From contig CABTWT010000003.1 in the NCBI GenBank assembly GCA_902488555.1, positions 1 to 32,218 on the forward strand: DNA of 32,218 nt. The letters are read 5' to 3'. The stretch is from an uncultured Anaerococcus sp. GTDB taxonomy: Bacteria > Bacillota_A > Clostridia > Tissierellales > Peptoniphilaceae. The translations under genes and the position numbers were made by a program. Below are positions 1-7,603 of this stretch, in pieces. The stretch's first letter is position 1, and the number at the start of each line of letters is the position of its first letter. The notes below the pieces were generated by a model. The model was not told where the DNA came from, searched no databases, and worked only from the letters and a program-made list of their open reading frames with translations.

Positions 1-761
1 AAAAACATAAGGAGCAATATATATTTTTTGAGAATATTAAGGATAATACCAAGGCAGTTCTGCCTATAGTTATTTTGGTATACATATTAAATTTTTTTGT
101 TGGCCTTTCTACTGATTTGCTAATCAAATTCACACTAGGATCTCTAGGAGTAATCCTAGGTCTTTCTATTTTCCTATAAGGGGTTGATCTATCTGTTTCA
201 AAGATTGGTACCATGATGGGGGATTTCTTAGGAAGATTTGATAAAATTATAAAAGTTATAATATTTGGAATCTTTATTGGTTTTATAATTTCTATTGCTG
301 AACCTGATTTATTAATACTTGCCAATCAAGTAAGTAAGTCAATTGGAATATCGCCTTTCCTTATAGTAATAATCATATCCCTAGGCGTAGGACTTATGAT
401 TTCCATAGGCCTGTATAGGATTTTTAAGGAAATTTCCATATCTCTGCTTATGTGGATAGTATACACGAGTATATTTATTTTAATGATTTTTACCAGTGAT
501 ACAGGACATGCTATAGCCTATGATGCTTCTGGAGCAACCCTAGTCCACGGCCGAGGAGCAGGCAGAGAGCAAAAGTCTATACTTCTAAATATGAAAATAG
601 AACCAGAAAAAGATATTGTAATAATGTTAGTAAAAAAAAGCCTAATGGACCCAATAAAAAACGCCATATATGAAGAAATGAATTTAGAAGATGAAAATAA
701 GGGTATAATATATTCACTACCAGTAATGGAAGTCAGGGGACTAATAGAACATGGAAGCTAG
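1..761 (+). pseudogene. Decayed DUF1538 membrane protein fused to the C-terminal part of a P-II-like protein
   Basis: The gene enters from outside the window, and its first reading frame runs from base 3. Hydrophobic segments, then GVDLS at 180 onward and IAEPDLLILANQV at about 299-337, resemble DUF1538 integral membrane proteins of unknown function. An in-frame TAA at 177-179 interrupts the frame inside a conserved hydrophobic stretch. The frame reopens (ATG at 213) to 761. At about 520-545 the DUF1538-like sequence (AIAYDASGAT) changes directly into a P-II/GlnB-type C-terminal half: GATLVHGRGAG, then IEPEKDIVIMLV and KGIIYSLPVMEVRGLIE. DUF1538 genes often lie beside a P-II-like gene, so this looks like a deletion joining two neighbours in frame, plus a nonsense mutation. 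The assignment rests on remembered family motifs. A functional shortened fusion from 213 cannot be excluded but has lost the N-terminal membrane segments. Confidence 0.6.
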
Positions 762-925
762 AAGTTCCTGCTAGGCTAATAGTTTCTCATCTAAATATGT
801 CTAATGGCCTATTTACTATTTGATGGGAAATCTAGCTAGCGTAGTAGATAGCTTGCTAAAAAAAGATCAAACAAGCAACAATGGTTGATCGCCCCTAACT
901 CATATAGAAATAGAAGGAGAAAAAA
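762..925 (+). other. Leader region of trxA with two short dyads
   Basis: This gap holds an imperfect stem-loop at 833-858 (TAGCTAGC and GCTTGCTA, one T-T mismatch, 10-nt loop) followed by seven A residues, and a second dyad GATCAA 865-870 / TTGATC 885-890. Neither is followed by a U-tract, so they are not typical terminators on the plus strand. No convincing -35/-10 pair and no T-box or known riboswitch core was seen. The ribosome binding site of trxA (GAAGGAGA) ends the region. Confidence 0.35.
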
Positions 926-1234
926 ATGCGTGAATTAGACTCAATGGAATTTGTTAACTTAGTAGAAAATGGATCGGGACTAGCTTTAGTTGATTTTAAT
1001 GCAACATGGTGTGGACCATGCAAGATGCAAGCACCAATTCTTGAAGAATTATCAGAAGAAGTATCATATGAAATCTATGGTATAGATGTAGATAATTCAA
1101 GCGATATAGCATCAAAATACAATGTAAATGCAGTACCATCACTAATGATTTTCAAAGATGGAGTCCTAAAAGAAACTCTGGTAGGTTTCCAAGCCAAAGA
1201 TGTCCTAGAAAAGGCAATGGGAAAATACTTATAA
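926..1234 (+). CDS. trxA: Thioredoxin
   Basis: Cytosolic 102-residue thiol-disulfide oxidoreductase that reduces protein disulfides and is itself recharged by the reductase encoded next. The canonical WCGPC redox motif lies at residues 28-32, and the cis-proline motif AVPS lies about 40 residues later. Length matches the family. The start is supported by GAAGGAGA a few bases upstream. The stop overlaps the trxB start by one base (TAATG), so the two are translationally coupled. In amino-acid-fermenting anaerobes thioredoxin also serves Stickland reductases, but no such genes are visible here. Confidence 0.95.
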   Translation: MRELDSMEFVNLVENGSGLALVDFNATWCGPCKMQAPILEELSEEVSYEIYGIDVDNSSDIASKYNVNAVPSLMIFKDGVLKETLVGFQAKDVLEKAMGKYL

Positions 1235-2118
1235 TGAGATATGACTTAGCAATTATAGGCGCTGGTCCAGCAGGACTTAGCGCCTTATTGAATGCCAAAA
1301 TCAGAAATAAATCGGTAATAATCTTTGGCATAGATTCGCCTAGTTTAGAAAATAGTGAATCAATCAAAAACTACCTGGGCTTTGGAGATGTTTCTGGTAA
1401 AGAATTAAATGATGCTTTCAAAAAATCCCTAGAAGCCTATGACTACGACAAATCAGATCAAAAAGTTCAGCAAGTATATGCTATGGGCGACTACTTTGGT
1501 CTTATGCTAAAAAACAATGACATGGTAGAGGCCACATCAGTTATAGTAGCAACAGGTATAGAGCTTAAGAAAGATTTGATCAACGAAGATAAGTTTTTTG
1601 CCAAGGGAGTTTCCTATTGTGCGACCTGTGATGCTGCCTTATTTAAGGGTAAAAAAGTTCTAGTAATTGGCTACAATGAAGAAAGTGTCGAGGAAGCAAA
1701 CTTCACATCAGAGATTGTAGATGAGCTTATTTTTGTAAATATGTACAAGGATGATATCAAGCTAAATGATTCTATAAAAGTCATAAGTGGAGATGTACCA
1801 GTAGAATTTATTGGAGAAGATAGGGCAAGTATTTTGAAATTTAAGTCAGGAGCAGAAATTAGCGCTGATGGATTTTTCATTATAAGAGATTCATCAAAAC
1901 CATCTCGTCTAGTTCCATCTATAGAAACAGATGATGAACACATAATAGTCCATGACAATTGTAGGACAAATATCCGAGGACTTTATGCAGCAGGTGATGT
2001 TGCTGGCAGACCTTATCAAATAAATAAGTCAGTTGGCCAAGGTCAAGTTGCAGCCCTTGATGCAGCAAAATATATTAGTTTACTTAAAAAGGATAGCTTT
2101 GATAAATCTACCTGGTAA
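1234..2118 (+). CDS. trxB: Thioredoxin reductase-like flavoprotein lacking NADPH motifs
   Basis: 294-residue flavoprotein of the low-molecular-weight thioredoxin reductase family. Visible are the N-terminal FAD motif GAGPAG (residues 9-14), the redox pair CATC (C129 and C132) and the C-terminal FAD motif GLYAAGDVAG. The central NADPH domain is degenerate. Where the family has GGGxSA there is GYNEES (preceding VEEA), and where it has the HRRxxxR phosphate clamp there is NMYKDD. The protein is also slightly shorter than usual. Known clostridial ferredoxin-dependent flavin thioredoxin reductases lack exactly these motifs, so ferredoxin is the likely donor here. Translational coupling to trxA supports TrxA as its substrate. 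That it is a thioredoxin-reductase-family protein is near certain; the electron donor is inferred. Confidence 0.85.
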   Translation: MRYDLAIIGAGPAGLSALLNAKIRNKSVIIFGIDSPSLENSESIKNYLGFGDVSGKELNDAFKKSLEAYDYDKSDQKVQQVYAMGDYFGLMLKNNDMVEATSVIVATGIELKKDLINEDKFFAKGVSYCATCDAALFKGKKVLVIGYNEESVEEANFTSEIVDELIFVNMYKDDIKLNDSIKVISGDVPVEFIGEDRASILKFKSGAEISADGFFIIRDSSKPSRLVPSIETDDEHIIVHDNCRTNIRGLYAAGDVAGRPYQINKSVGQGQVAALDAAKYISLLKKDSFDKSTW

Positions 2119-2170
2119 AGCATAAAAACTTTTTTTAAAAAGAAGTCGTTTTATAAATAATATTTTTTAT

Positions 2171-2198
2171 TTGAAAATAATGAAAATTTATGTAAAAT
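2171..2198 (+). promoter_or_regulatory. Candidate promoter of marR-ftsH
   Basis: TTGAAA (2171-2176) and TAAAAT (2193-2198) are separated by 16 bases in a very AT-rich gap, 35 bases before the marR start. This is consistent with a housekeeping sigma-factor promoter. No operator palindrome stands out beside it. Confidence 0.45.
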
Positions 2199-2232
2199 AT
2201 AGCTAGATGAATATTTTTATCTAGGAGGAAGT

Positions 2233-2703
2233 ATGGCTACAGAACATATTGATTTTTTTGAATTTAACAATTCTATTTTCTCGATGATAAGAGAAATATC
2301 TCATAAAATAGATATATTATTACAAGACACTGCAACAGAGCTAGGAATAACAACCCTACAACTAAAGATGCTCATAACCCTATATTCTACAGGCAAAGAA
2401 GTATCTATAGGTAACTTGGGCAAGGCCATTGGAGTGACTGGTGGAAATATATCAAATATATGCAAAAAACTAGAAAAACAAGGGTTCGTTGAAAGAATAA
2501 GATCTGTCGACGATGAAAGAGTTGTAAATGTTACTTTGACTGACAATGGAAAGTTAGCAGCAGAAAAAGTTGGTGTATACTTTGATCAAATCAGATCAGA
2601 CATACCAAGAGATAATATAAATGTAAACTTACAAACTATTGTTGATGAACTAGAAGCTCTGGATGAACTACTTGATAACTATATCTCAAGGAGCGGATTA
2701 TAG
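2233..2703 (+). CDS. MarR-family transcriptional regulator
   Basis: 156-residue cytosolic winged-helix DNA-binding protein. Residues about 55-80 (IGNLGKAIGV, then NISNICKKLEKQGF) form the helix-turn-helix, followed by the wing with the family signature RSVDDERVVNVTLT at about residues 96-109. Flanking N- and C-terminal helices would make the dimer interface. The start follows AGGAGG. Its stop codon is directly followed by the ftsH ATG with no spacer, so both probably share one transcript from 2171-2198. MarR proteins usually repress their own operon and respond to small phenolic or oxidative ligands. Here the ligand is unknown and control of ftsH is an inference from position. Confidence 0.85.
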   Translation: MATEHIDFFEFNNSIFSMIREISHKIDILLQDTATELGITTLQLKMLITLYSTGKEVSIGNLGKAIGVTGGNISNICKKLEKQGFVERIRSVDDERVVNVTLTDNGKLAAEKVGVYFDQIRSDIPRDNINVNLQTIVDELEALDELLDNYISRSGL

Positions 2704-4686
2704 ATGAACGATAAGAAGAATAAATCCAATAAGCCCTTTTTATATTATTGGATAGTAGCGGTAGTATTATTTGTTATAATACGTTATGCCCTAAACCCAA
2801 TTGCCGCAAAAGATGGCGCCAAGGAAGTATCCTACAGCCAATTTGTGTCAATGATTGAAAAAGACCAAGTAACAGAAGTATATAAGGATGACACCAAATA
2901 CACCTTCAAAGCTAAGGTTGATGATGAAGAGAAGACTTATGAAACTGGTCTATGGGCAGACACTGACCTAACAGATAGGCTACTTGACGCCAAAAAAAGA
3001 AACGATAAATTGACCTTCGGCAAAAAAATAGAAACATCCATGAACCCATGGCTTACCCTATTTATAACCTCAATATTGCCACTATTCTTGATTTGGGGAA
3101 TATTCTGGTTTGCATCAAGGTCACTTACAAAGACAATGGGCGGCCGAGGTGGAGCCGACTTTATGAACTTTGGTAAATCAAATGCCAAGGTTTATGTAGA
3201 AAATAAGACAGGCAAGACTTTTAAGGATGTAGCAGGCCAAGAAGAGGCCAAGGATTCTCTATTTGAAATAGTAGACTTTCTTCACAACCCAGGCAAGTAC
3301 AAAGAGATTGGTGCTAAGGTGCCAAAGGGAGTGCTACTAGTAGGACCTCCAGGAACAGGTAAAACCTTATTAGCAAAAGCTGTAGCTGGTGAAGCCAATG
3401 TACCATTTTTCATAATCTCCGGATCAGAATTCGTTGAGATGTTTGTAGGACTTGGTGCAAGCAAGGTTCGTGACCTATTCAAGCAAGCCAAGGAAAAGGC
3501 ACCATGTATAGTATTTATAGACGAGATAGATGCTATAGGTAAAAAACGTGACGTATCTGGCTACTCAGGCAATGACGAACGTGAGCAAACTCTAAACCAA
3601 TTGCTAAACGAAATGGATGGATTTGATGCAACCGAGGGAGTGGTTTTATTAGCTGCTACCAACCGTCCTGAGATTTTAGACCCAGCCTTGACTCGTCCAG
3701 GTCGTTTTGATAGGCAAGTTCAAGTAGAGCTACCAGATAAAAAGGGTCGTGAAGATATCCTAAAAGTACATGCTAAAAATATCAAGCGTGAAGAAGAGAT
3801 AGACTATGAAGAAATAGCAGCAAGAACAGCTGGTACAAGTGGTGCTGACCTTGCAAATATAGTAAATGAGGGTGCCCTAAGGGCTGTCCGTGAAGGTAGG
3901 AAAAAACTATCCCAAGAGGACTTAGAAGAATCAATCGAAGTGGTAATAGCAGGTCAACAAAAGAAAAATGCTGTTATAAGTGATGACCAAAAGAAAATCA
4001 TTGCCTACCACGAGGTTGGCCATGCCCTAGTAGCAGCCATCCAAACCCACAAGACTCCAGTAACCAAGATAACCATAGTACCAAGAACTGGTGGCGCCTT
4101 AGGTTATACAATGACTGTGGATAAGGATGAGAAATATATAATGACCAAAGAAGAACTCTTTGATGAAATTTGTACCTTTGCTGGAGGTAGGGCTGCTGAA
4201 GAACTTATCTTCAATACTAAGACTACAGGAGCTAGCAATGATATAGAACGTGCTACAGCCATGGCAAGATCAATGGTAACCATCTATGGTATGGATGAAG
4301 ACTTTGATTTTATGCAATTAGAGCAAATCCAAGGTAGATACCTAGGAGGCGAACGAGGACTTATAGTATCAAGTGGTACTGGAAATAAAATTGACGAGAA
4401 AGTTCAAAAAATTATAAGTGCAGCTCATATGAGAGCCATAGAGATTTTAAAAGAAAACATGGATAAACTTCACGAAATCTCTGCCTACCTACTAAAGGAA
4501 GAGACCATAACTGGTGAGCAATTCATGGAAATCTTAAATGGTAAAAAAGACAAAGAAATCAAAGAAGCTGAAGTAGCAGAAAATACTGATGTAGATGCTA
4601 AAAATTTAGATGATAGTAACCAAGAAGTCATAGACCTACCACCATTAAATGATAATGATGATAGGCCAGAAGAGACTGATATTTAA
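2704..4686 (+). CDS. ftsH: ATP-dependent zinc metalloprotease FtsH
   Basis: 660-residue membrane-anchored AAA+ protease that degrades misfolded membrane proteins and short-lived regulators. In order it shows a first membrane segment (about residues 10-28), an extracytoplasmic domain, a second membrane segment (about 115-137), the Walker A motif GPPGTGKT (214-221), Walker B acidic pair D273-E274, the second region of homology with RPGRFDR, and the M41 peptidase zinc motif HEVGH (H436, E437, H440). The third zinc ligand is D513 in SNDIERAT. The C-terminal 45 residues are acidic and low-complexity. Length is typical. It lies directly behind marR and ends at a strong terminator. Confidence 0.97.
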   Translation: MNDKKNKSNKPFLYYWIVAVVLFVIIRYALNPIAAKDGAKEVSYSQFVSMIEKDQVTEVYKDDTKYTFKAKVDDEEKTYETGLWADTDLTDRLLDAKKRNDKLTFGKKIETSMNPWLTLFITSILPLFLIWGIFWFASRSLTKTMGGRGGADFMNFGKSNAKVYVENKTGKTFKDVAGQEEAKDSLFEIVDFLHNPGKYKEIGAKVPKGVLLVGPPGTGKTLLAKAVAGEANVPFFIISGSEFVEMFVGLGASKVRDLFKQAKEKAPCIVFIDEIDAIGKKRDVSGYSGNDEREQTLNQLLNEMDGFDATEGVVLLAATNRPEILDPALTRPGRFDRQVQVELPDKKGREDILKVHAKNIKREEEIDYEEIAARTAGTSGADLANIVNEGALRAVREGRKKLSQEDLEESIEVVIAGQQKKNAVISDDQKKIIAYHEVGHALVAAIQTHKTPVTKITIVPRTGGALGYTMTVDKDEKYIMTKEELFDEICTFAGGRAAEELIFNTKTTGASNDIERATAMARSMVTIYGMDEDFDFMQLEQIQGRYLGGERGLIVSSGTGNKIDEKVQKIISAAHMRAIEILKENMDKLHEISAYLLKEETITGEQFMEILNGKKDKEIKEAEVAENTDVDAKNLDDSNQEVIDLPPLNDNDDRPEETDI

Positions 4687-4694
4687 GATTAATT

Positions 4695-4731
4695 AGATGT
4701 TTTAATATTTTATATTAGAACATCTTTTTTT
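4695..4731 (+). terminator. Rho-independent terminator of marR-ftsH
   Basis: A 13-bp stem (4695-4707 with 4713-4725, one G-U pair) with a 5-base loop runs directly into a 7-base T tract. It lies 8 bases after the ftsH stop. Confidence 0.9.
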
Positions 4732-4804
4732 GTCAAAATTATAGGCCGATAATTAAGCAATAAAATTTATAAAAAGTTTGTACTATTATTAAATATAAAA
4801 GTTG

Positions 4805-4813
4805 TGATATAAT
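4805..4813 (+). promoter_or_regulatory. Extended -10 promoter element of bioY-birA
   Basis: TGA followed by a perfect TATAAT (4808-4813), 32 bases before the bioY ATG. No good -35 lies at 16-18 bases, so activity would depend on the extended -10. No BirA-type GTTAAC inverted repeat was found nearby, which fits a BirA without a DNA-binding domain. Confidence 0.55.
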
Positions 4814-4844
4814 TATAGGAGATTAATAAAGAAAAGAGGTAATA

Positions 4845-5378
4845 ATGACAAGTAAAGAACTTACAAGAATCGCTCTTAGCACGGCACTGATAGCCATAGG
4901 AGCATTTATAACCATTCCCCTAGGGCCAGTACCCTTCACCCTACAAACTCTGTTTGTAATATTGGCAGGACTTTTCCTAAAACCTTCTCATGCGGGTCTA
5001 TCGGCATTTTTATATATGCTAATTGGACTTATTGGAGTCCCGATATTTGCAGGTTTTTCAGGAGGACTCCAATCCATAGCAAGCCCAACTTTTGGTTTTA
5101 TCATAAGCTTTATACCAATGGCTTATATCATTTCTAAGTTTGGCCACGGATCTATGGATAATAAGAAAATAATCTTAGGTATCCTAATAGGAGTTATTGT
5201 AAGTTATATACTAGGTCTAATCTACCTAAAGGTGGGTCTAACCAGGGTCCAGGGAGTAGAAGTTCCTATGAGTAAGGTCCTAAGCCTGGGTCTAATTCCT
5301 TTTATAATACCTGATACTATTAAAATTATATTAGCTATAATAATATATAAGAGAACTTATAAGTATATATCAAAATAA
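4845..5378 (+). CDS. bioY: Biotin transporter BioY (ECF substrate-binding S component)
   Basis: 177-residue integral membrane protein with about six hydrophobic helices, the substrate-specific component of an energy-coupling-factor biotin transporter. The BioY signature GPVPFTLQTLFV lies near residues 27-38, followed by GLSAFLYMLIGLIGVPIF and SPTFGFIISF. The EcfA/EcfT energising module is not in the window and may be shared from elsewhere. It is followed after 11 bases by birA, and the pair serves biotin uptake and attachment. The nearby biotin-dependent glutaconyl-CoA decarboxylase explains the demand. Start supported by AAGAGG upstream. Confidence 0.93.
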   Translation: MTSKELTRIALSTALIAIGAFITIPLGPVPFTLQTLFVILAGLFLKPSHAGLSAFLYMLIGLIGVPIFAGFSGGLQSIASPTFGFIISFIPMAYIISKFGHGSMDNKKIILGILIGVIVSYILGLIYLKVGLTRVQGVEVPMSKVLSLGLIPFIIPDTIKIILAIIIYKRTYKYISK

Positions 5379-5389
5379 GGGGTGATATT

Positions 5390-6496
5390 ATGAGTCAAAT
5401 TTTTGATAACAATATGATCTATCTACTAAGATCAAACGAAATAAACAAAGCCTTAGACCTAGTTATAGGCAAGGATGACCTTGACCAGCTTAACAACAAA
5501 AAGATACTAACAGCCAAACTAATGATGCTTTTAGGTCAAAAAGACAGGTTTGACCAATATATAAAAAAAGAAAAAATATCCTCTTATTTTTCTAAGAGTC
5601 CAACAACCTATATGTACCATTATATGTACTACACACTTATAGAGGATGATCAGGAAAAAAGAGCAGACTTTCTAGATAAATTTGACCAATCTATAGACCT
5701 TTTGTCTAAAGATAAGCAAGAGATAGAAAATCTATTAAAAGATTTAACTGACAAAAAGGCCTCATGGCTAGGAAAGGAAGTCCACCTAGAAAGTGTGGAT
5801 TCCACCAATACATATATCAAGGATAAGCTTAATAAGGGAGAGGATATCAGTATAGTTACAGCAGATGAGCAAGTTAGGGGCAAGGGTCAAAAGGACCATG
5901 CATTTGTATCTCCCAAAGGAGGCCTATATATAAGCTTAAATATAAGTGTACCAGACTCTGATCTAATCCTTGTAACATCTCAAACAGGAGTTCTTCTAGC
6001 AAAAGCCCTAAAGAAAATGTCTAATAAGGATATAAAAATAAAGTGGCTTAATGACCTATACATAGGAAATAAAAAACTTGCTGGTATCCTTTGCGAATCA
6101 GCAGTAGACCATAAGGGTCATGCCCAATATACCATAGTAGGTATAGGCATCAATCTTATAGAGTTAAGCCCTATACCAGAAGACTTAAGACCTATAATGA
6201 CAACATTATTTGGTAAAGACTCTAAGTTAACTTTAAGTGATACCATAGAAAATGTTAAATACTATCTAATACCAGCAATCCTATCCATGCAAGAAGGCAT
6301 ATGCCAAAGTAAGCTTTTAGAAAATTATAATGAACTTATGGCCAAAAAGGGTGATGAAGTTATAGTCTATAGCAAGGATGAAGAAATAGCAGGTACCCTT
6401 ATAGGTATGGATGATAAGCTAGACCTTATCCTAGAAGTGGGAAATGAAGAAAAGACCTTCTCTTATGATAAGTACAGGCTTAAATTTATAGGATAA
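5390..6496 (+). CDS. birA: Biotin-protein ligase with atypical biotin loop and non-HTH N-terminus
   Basis: 368-residue protein that attaches biotin through biotinyl-5'-AMP to the lysine of carrier domains, here most plausibly GcdC. The ligase domain starts near residue 125: ESVDSTNTYIK, then GKGQKD (164-169) where E. coli BirA has GRGRRG, then KWLNDLY, KLAGILCE and GIGINLI, with a C-terminal SH3-like domain at about 320-368. An ungapped alignment puts Q167 at E. coli R118, the residue whose change to Gly causes leaky biotinylation. The first ~125 residues are helical and charged and do not look like the winged helix of bifunctional BirA, so repressor activity is doubtful. The ligase assignment is firm; the consequence of the loop change is inference. 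Confidence 0.92.
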   Translation: MSQIFDNNMIYLLRSNEINKALDLVIGKDDLDQLNNKKILTAKLMMLLGQKDRFDQYIKKEKISSYFSKSPTTYMYHYMYYTLIEDDQEKRADFLDKFDQSIDLLSKDKQEIENLLKDLTDKKASWLGKEVHLESVDSTNTYIKDKLNKGEDISIVTADEQVRGKGQKDHAFVSPKGGLYISLNISVPDSDLILVTSQTGVLLAKALKKMSNKDIKIKWLNDLYIGNKKLAGILCESAVDHKGHAQYTIVGIGINLIELSPIPEDLRPIMTTLFGKDSKLTLSDTIENVKYYLIPAILSMQEGICQSKLLENYNELMAKKGDEVIVYSKDEEIAGTLIGMDDKLDLILEVGNEEKTFSYDKYRLKFIG

Positions 6497-6510
6497 AAAT
6501 TTTTAAGTAT

Positions 6511-6558
6511 ATATCCCAGGCCCTATTTTTATTTTTATGTGCTTTGGGGTATTATTTT
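6511..6558 (+). terminator. Weak candidate terminator after birA
   Basis: An 8-bp stem (ATATCCCA 6511-6518 with TTGGGGTAT-type sequence 6545-6552, one G-U pair) with a long 26-base loop precedes a T-rich stretch. The long loop makes it doubtful; readthrough into the hydrolase gene is possible. Confidence 0.3.
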
Positions 6559-6588
6559 TATGTGAGAAAAGACATACTGGAGGGAAAA

Positions 6589-7359
6589 TTGAAAATAGCA
6601 CTAGGCCAAGTTGCCCCAGTCAAGGGGGAAGTTGAGAACAATTATAAACTAATAGAAGAAACCATAAGAGAAAGCAAAAACCAAGGAGCAGACGTAGTAG
6701 TTTTGCCAGAAACTTGGAATACTTTCTATTATCCAAAAAATATAGACGAATTAGCAGATGTGGATGGCACTAGGTCCAAAGAGTTTTTATCAAAGCTTGC
6801 AAAAGAACTTGATATAAATATAATAGGTGGATCTGTAGCTGTCAAAGAAGATGGCAAAATATACAATAGGAACTATAACTTTGATAGAAAAGGTAATTTG
6901 TTAAGTGAATATGACAAAATTCACCTTTATTCCCCAGCTGGAGAAGATAAACTTTTTCAAGGGGGCAATAAATATGCAACCTTTCAAATAGATGGAGTAA
7001 AATGCGGAGTAGTCCTATGCTATGATGTAAGATTTGTAGAATGGGTTAGGAAATTTGCCCTAGATGGGATAGAAATCCTCTTTAACTGTGCATCATGGGC
7101 AACATCCAAACTACCCCATTGGGAGGCCTTAAATAGGGCTAGAGCCATAGAAAATCAAATCTTTGTAGTTGGAGTCAACTCAACTAGATATAAGGATGAT
7201 TCTGGTGGACACTCTATGATTGTAGATCCTCTTGGGGAATATATAGTAGCTCCATATGAAAAGACAGGTATTGTAACAGCAGAAATAGACCTAAAAAAAG
7301 TCAAAGAGATAAGAGAAGAGATGAGCTTTTTTGCTGATAGAAGGTCAGACTTATATTAG
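6589..7359 (+). CDS. Carbon-nitrogen (nitrilase-superfamily) hydrolase, omega-amidase-like, copy 1
   Basis: About 256 residues from the TTG at 6589, chosen because GGAGGG ends four bases before it and the protein then begins MKIALGQV, the family's usual first strand. Earlier in-frame starts would add an unconserved tail. The Glu-Lys-Cys triad is visible: E41 in VVLPETWN, K110 in YDKIHLYSP and C144 in VVLCYD. The family hydrolyses amide or nitrile C-N bonds in the cytosol. Nit2/omega-amidase members act on 2-oxoglutaramate and similar amides. Context (Gdh, GltS, 5-oxoprolinase) makes a glutamine- or glutaramate-derived amide plausible, but the substrate is not shown by sequence. A paralogue with the triad at identical positions lies at 16499-17290. 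Confidence 0.85.
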   Translation: MKIALGQVAPVKGEVENNYKLIEETIRESKNQGADVVVLPETWNTFYYPKNIDELADVDGTRSKEFLSKLAKELDINIIGGSVAVKEDGKIYNRNYNFDRKGNLLSEYDKIHLYSPAGEDKLFQGGNKYATFQIDGVKCGVVLCYDVRFVEWVRKFALDGIEILFNCASWATSKLPHWEALNRARAIENQIFVVGVNSTRYKDDSGGHSMIVDPLGEYIVAPYEKTGIVTAEIDLKKVKEIREEMSFFADRRSDLY

Positions 7360-7374
7360 AAAAAAAGAAAAATC

Positions 7375-7417
7375 AAAACTTTCTAGCAAAATTATGAAAA
7401 TGCTAGAAAGTTTTTTT
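7375..7417 (+). terminator. Rho-independent terminator
   Basis: A perfect 14-bp stem (7375-7388 with 7401-7414), 12-base loop, and a 7-base T run at 7411-7417. It closes the bioY-birA-hydrolase block and isolates the gltS promoter downstream. Confidence 0.92.
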
Positions 7418-7495
7418 ATTGGCTATTTTTAGCCACTGATCAAGTCTTGTGAAGCTTTTAATTAAAATTTTTAGTAAAATAATTAAAGAAATATA

Positions 7496-7524
7496 TTGAC
7501 ATCAGGAAAACATTTTGATATATT
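7496..7524 (+). promoter_or_regulatory. Strong gltS promoter
   Basis: Consensus TTGACA (7496-7501), 17-base spacer, and TATATT (7519-7524) preceded by TGA, an extended -10. Just downstream, around 7532-7557, lies an imperfect dyad (CCGTTAAT and ATTACGG, with an inner GTTAA/TTAAC) that could be an operator or leader hairpin. This is among the closest matches to a vegetative promoter in the window. Confidence 0.8.
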
Positions 7525-7603
7525 ATAGTTGCCGTTAATGATTTAACATATTACGGTTAGAACTTGGTACATATCACCCAAAATTTAATTATAAGGAGGA
7601 AAT

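Noticed and set aside
177..179. In-frame stop in the DUF1538 remnant as a recoded codon
   Set aside because: The codon is TAA, not the TGA used for selenocysteine, and no recoding structure is visible; a nonsense mutation is simpler.
833..890. T-box or riboswitch before trxA
   Set aside because: No T-box conserved sequence, specifier loop or terminator U-tract; only two short dyads are visible.
4741..4844. BirA operator upstream of bioY
   Set aside because: No GTTAAC-type inverted repeat was found, and this BirA lacks a recognisable DNA-binding domain.
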